Origin: Flagellimonas hadalis
GTDB lineage: Bacteria; Bacteroidota; Bacteroidia; Flavobacteriales; Flavobacteriaceae
Direction of reading: 5' to 3'
Length of the DNA: 64,000 bases
NCBI RefSeq assembly: GCF_007785775.2
Contig: NZ_VNIK02000006.1
Coordinates: 1-64,000, forward strand
This document shows, in pieces, positions 61,951 through 64,000 of the stretch. Below the pieces are notes generated by a model, which saw only the letters and a list, made by a program, of their open reading frames with translations, did no database searches and was not told the DNA's origin. A program made the position numbers and the translations under genes. Each line of letters starts with the position of its first letter. The stretch's first letter is position 1.

Positions 61951-62808
61951 CTATTTTTTATATGCAATACAGGTTTGTTTTGATTTTCCCAGACCTTCAA
62001 TCCCCAGTTCCATACAATCTCCCGGTTTGAGATATCGGGGTGGGTCAAAACCAAGACCAACACCAAAAGGCGTTCCAGTGGAAATAACATCCCCTGGCAA
62101 TAGGGTCATATATTGGCTAATATAGGAAACCACTTCTTGAACATTGAAAACAAAATCTGATGTGGATGAATGTTGCAATCGCTCCCCATTGACGTCCAGC
62201 CACAGTTCCAAATTGTTCGGGTCCTTGATCTCATCGGCGGTGGCAATGTAGGGACCAAGTGGCGCGAACGTGTCACAGCCCTTTCCTTTGCACCATTGTC
62301 CCCCCTTCTCGATTTGGAAGGCTCTTTCACTGATATCGTTGTGAAGCACGTAACCTGCAATATGGTCAAAGGCTTCCGATTCTTCGATATAGGAAGCTTT
62401 TTTGCCCATTACGATGGCCAACTCCACTTCCCAATCGGTCTTTATACTGTTTTTGGGGATGATGACCTCGTCATAGGGACCGCATATGGCGGTGGTCGAT
62501 TTAAAAAAAAGTACAGGTTCCTTCGGAACGGCCATCCCTGACTCTTCGGCATGTTTTGCATAGTTCAAGCCCACACATACCAGTTTCGAGGGTCTGGCCA
62601 ATGGCGGTCCCAATCGGGTTTCCTTTGGGATTTCGCGACAATGGGCGGCATTTTTGCCGAGCCATTCCTTCAAATGGGCAATGCCGTCACTCCCAAAAAA
62701 AGCTTCATCATAATCTTGGACAAAGGCCGAGACATCCAGCCATTTCCCATCTTCGGTCTGTATTCCCGGTTTTTCTTTTCCTGTGTCTCCAAATCGTATC
62801 AGTTTCAT
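61951..62808 (-). CDS. FAH-family 2,4-diketo-3-deoxy-L-fuconate hydrolase-like
   Basis: 285 residues, cytosolic. Fumarylacetoacetate-hydrolase fold: LVCVGLNYAKHAEESG, metal ligands in WEVELAIVMGK (two Glu) and DISERAFQ (Asp), KGCDTFAPLGPYI, and STGTPFGVGLG. Length and the motif set match the 'ureidoglycolate lyase-like' branch used in non-phosphorylating L-fucose and L-rhamnose pathways. It would cleave 2,4-diketo-3-deoxy-L-fuconate to pyruvate and L-lactate. The lactate is then a substrate for the FMN dehydrogenase encoded at 48664. Gaps of 39 bases upstream and 78 downstream. Confidence 0.88.
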   Translation of the reverse strand: MKLIRFGDTGKEKPGIQTEDGKWLDVSAFVQDYDEAFFGSDGIAHLKEWLGKNAAHCREIPKETRLGPPLARPSKLVCVGLNYAKHAEESGMAVPKEPVLFFKSTTAICGPYDEVIIPKNSIKTDWEVELAIVMGKKASYIEESEAFDHIAGYVLHNDISERAFQIEKGGQWCKGKGCDTFAPLGPYIATADEIKDPNNLELWLDVNGERLQHSSTSDFVFNVQEVVSYISQYMTLLPGDVISTGTPFGVGLGFDPPRYLKPGDCMELGIEGLGKSKQTCIAYKK

Positions 62809-62847
62809 ATATCTTGTCTGGCTTTGATTACTATTTCCTTTTTTTGT

Positions 62848-64000
62848 CTAGTTCAACTTGATGGTAAATGCCACGGTTCCCTTCAGGCTGTTCTTAGCCG
62901 ATGAAGGAATCGTGAAAACTGTGGTGTCGCCTTCTTTTTCCCATTTGACTTTCCCAGAGCTTCCCAAGAGGGTGGCCTTTCGGATATTGTCCTTGGGTAG
63001 GCCCACAAATTCAATGGTATCGGGAAGTGTCTCTTCTTTCTCATCCATCAAATAGATCAGATAAAGGGTACCGTCCGGTTTGGAAGTTAGGCATACCTTT
63101 TCATATTTATAGGGAGCAATGGCCTCGGTGCCGTAAATCGCCTCGCTATTGGTGCCCATCCAATCCCCAATGCCCTGAAGGAGGTTATAGGCCCCTTGGT
63201 CCCATTCACCTTCCGGACTGGGGGCAATGTTCAACAGCAGGTTGCCCCCTTTGGCCACAATATCGACCAAGGTGTGAACGGCCTTTTTGGTGCTCATATA
63301 ATTGGCATTGAAGGCATACGACCAACCGCCACCGGCAATGATGCACGATTCCCAAGGGTAGGGAAGGGCCTTTTCGGGTACGCGGTTCTCTGGGGTCAGG
63401 TAGTTTTGGTTTTTTCCATGGACGGCCCTGTCCACTACAATCAGACCGGGCTGTTTTTCACGGGCCTTTTCCACCAACTCGTCCATACGGATGTCTTGGT
63501 TCACTATACGGTGTTTGAGATACCCATTGTCATTGTTTACAAGTTGTTGGTCGTACCAGCTGGTAATCTCGGATTTGGGTGTTTTGGCCACCCAACCCCC
63601 GTCGAGCCACAAAATGTCCACTTTACCGTAATCCGTGAGCAGTTCCAAAATCTGGTTGTGGGTAAATTCCACAAATTTGTTCCATTTTTCGGGATTGGCC
63701 TCGGGTTCGTAATTCACGTTCCGGTCCCTTGGCGGATAGTAGGGATCCCAATAATTGGGGTGGTGCCAATCAGGTTTTGAAAAATAGGCACCTGCCCAGA
63801 GCCCCTCTCCCCGAAAGGCATCAAAAACCTCCTTGGTGATGTTGGCCCTTGGATTTTTACCGAAAGGAGTTTTGGGGTCGGTGATTTTATAATCCGTGTA
63901 CTTCGAATCGAACATGCTGAAGCCATCGTGGTGCTTGGTGGTAAAGACCACGTATTTCATGCCGGCGTTCTTGGCGGCCTTGGCCCATTTTTCGGGATTG
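62848..64000 (-). CDS. GH29 alpha-L-fucosidase, partial (N-terminus beyond right edge)
   Basis: About 383 codons up to the window edge, with the stop at 62848. The frame continues past the internal ATG at 63960 (WAKAAKNAGMKYVVFTTKHHDGFSMFDSKYTDY), so that ATG is not the start. GH29 marks: TTKHHDGFSMFDSKYTDY, AGAYFSKPDWHHPNYWDP, nucleophile Asp in DILWLDGGWVAK, and a C-terminal beta domain (NIRKATLLGSSGKVKW). The YYPPRDRNVNYEPEANPEKW segment is typical of the large-loop GH29 enzymes seen in marine fucoidan and fucosyl-glycan loci. It is the upstream-most gene of the operon in view; the signal peptide and possible SusCD genes would be off the edge. Confidence 0.9.
   Translation of the reverse strand, partial: NPEKWAKAAKNAGMKYVVFTTKHHDGFSMFDSKYTDYKITDPKTPFGKNPRANITKEVFDAFRGEGLWAGAYFSKPDWHHPNYWDPYYPPRDRNVNYEPEANPEKWNKFVEFTHNQILELLTDYGKVDILWLDGGWVAKTPKSEITSWYDQQLVNNDNGYLKHRIVNQDIRMDELVEKAREKQPGLIVVDRAVHGKNQNYLTPENRVPEKALPYPWESCIIAGGGWSYAFNANYMSTKKAVHTLVDIVAKGGNLLLNIAPSPEGEWDQGAYNLLQGIGDWMGTNSEAIYGTEAIAPYKYEKVCLTSKPDGTLYLIYLMDEKEETLPDTIEFVGLPKDNIRKATLLGSSGKVKWEKEGDTTVFTIPSSAKNSLKGTVAFTIKLN

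Noticed and set aside
1..64000. tRNA, rRNA, CRISPR arrays, insertion sequences, integrases or attachment sites
   Set aside because: None was recognised by eye anywhere in the window; short RNA genes could be missed without a structure search.

Overview
The window looks like chromosome from a marine Bacteroidetes, most likely a flavobacterium of the Muricauda/Maribacter/Zobellia type. The grounds are a SusC/SusD pair, BACON, WG-repeat and FISUMP proteins, many signal peptides and lipoboxes, promoters of the Bacteroidetes type (TTG, about 20 bases, TAnnTTTG), and fucose glycoside hydrolases typical of algal-polysaccharide degraders. I saw no rRNA, tRNA, CRISPR array, insertion sequence or phage gene. 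The taxon is inferred, not proven.

Layout. 1-4.2 kb (-): a giant secreted adhesin-like protein, cut by the left edge, with a small DUF4347 protein gene just upstream. 4.7-8.0 kb: a Crp/Fnr regulator and a KtrB/KtrA potassium uptake pair. 8.0-16.4 kb (-): two FGE-fold proteins without the catalytic cysteines, a DUF5984-like protein, a secreted Sel1/TPR-WG protein with a FISUMP protein, a PAS-LuxR regulator and a DUF1398 protein. 16.5-21.6 kb: a four-gene sugar-oxidation operon (GMC flavoenzyme, Gfo/Idh/MocA, gluconate-dehydrogenase subunit 3-like, AgaI-like isomerase) facing an AraC regulator. 21.6-38.4 kb: PafA phosphatase, a DeoR/GlpR-like regulator, an SGNH hydrolase, then susC-susD-BACON-phosphoesterase-GDPD on the minus strand, with glpD-glpK-glpF running the other way. 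38.5-47.3 kb (+): MORN-like, secreted CHAT and membrane proteins, followed by a histidine kinase and a NarL-type response regulator. 47.6-48.3 kb: a CBM9-like protein. 48.6-64 kb (-): one long fucose operon, cut by the right edge.

Three themes stand out. (1) The SusCD/phosphoesterase/GDPD operon with glpDKF, PafA and an SGNH hydrolase reads as a complete route for taking up glycerophosphodiesters, phospholipid head groups or glycerol-phosphate polymers and burning the glycerol. (2) Three promoters, at 15.05, 38.45 and 43.57 kb, carry the same architecture: an 18-bp dyad (TAC...GTA) running straight into the -33 TTG, then 20-21 bases to TAnnTTTG. They drive genes for secreted proteins of unknown role lying next to LuxR/NarL regulators, so they look like one undescribed regulon. 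(3) The fucose operon joins exo-fucosidases (three GH29, one GH95), a GH3 enzyme, a FucP transporter, a mutarotase and the non-phosphorylating route (dehydrogenase, lactonase, diketo-acid hydrolase) to an FMN lactate dehydrogenase that would consume the lactate product. Its SDR has Asn where the catalytic Lys of the YxxxK motif should be.
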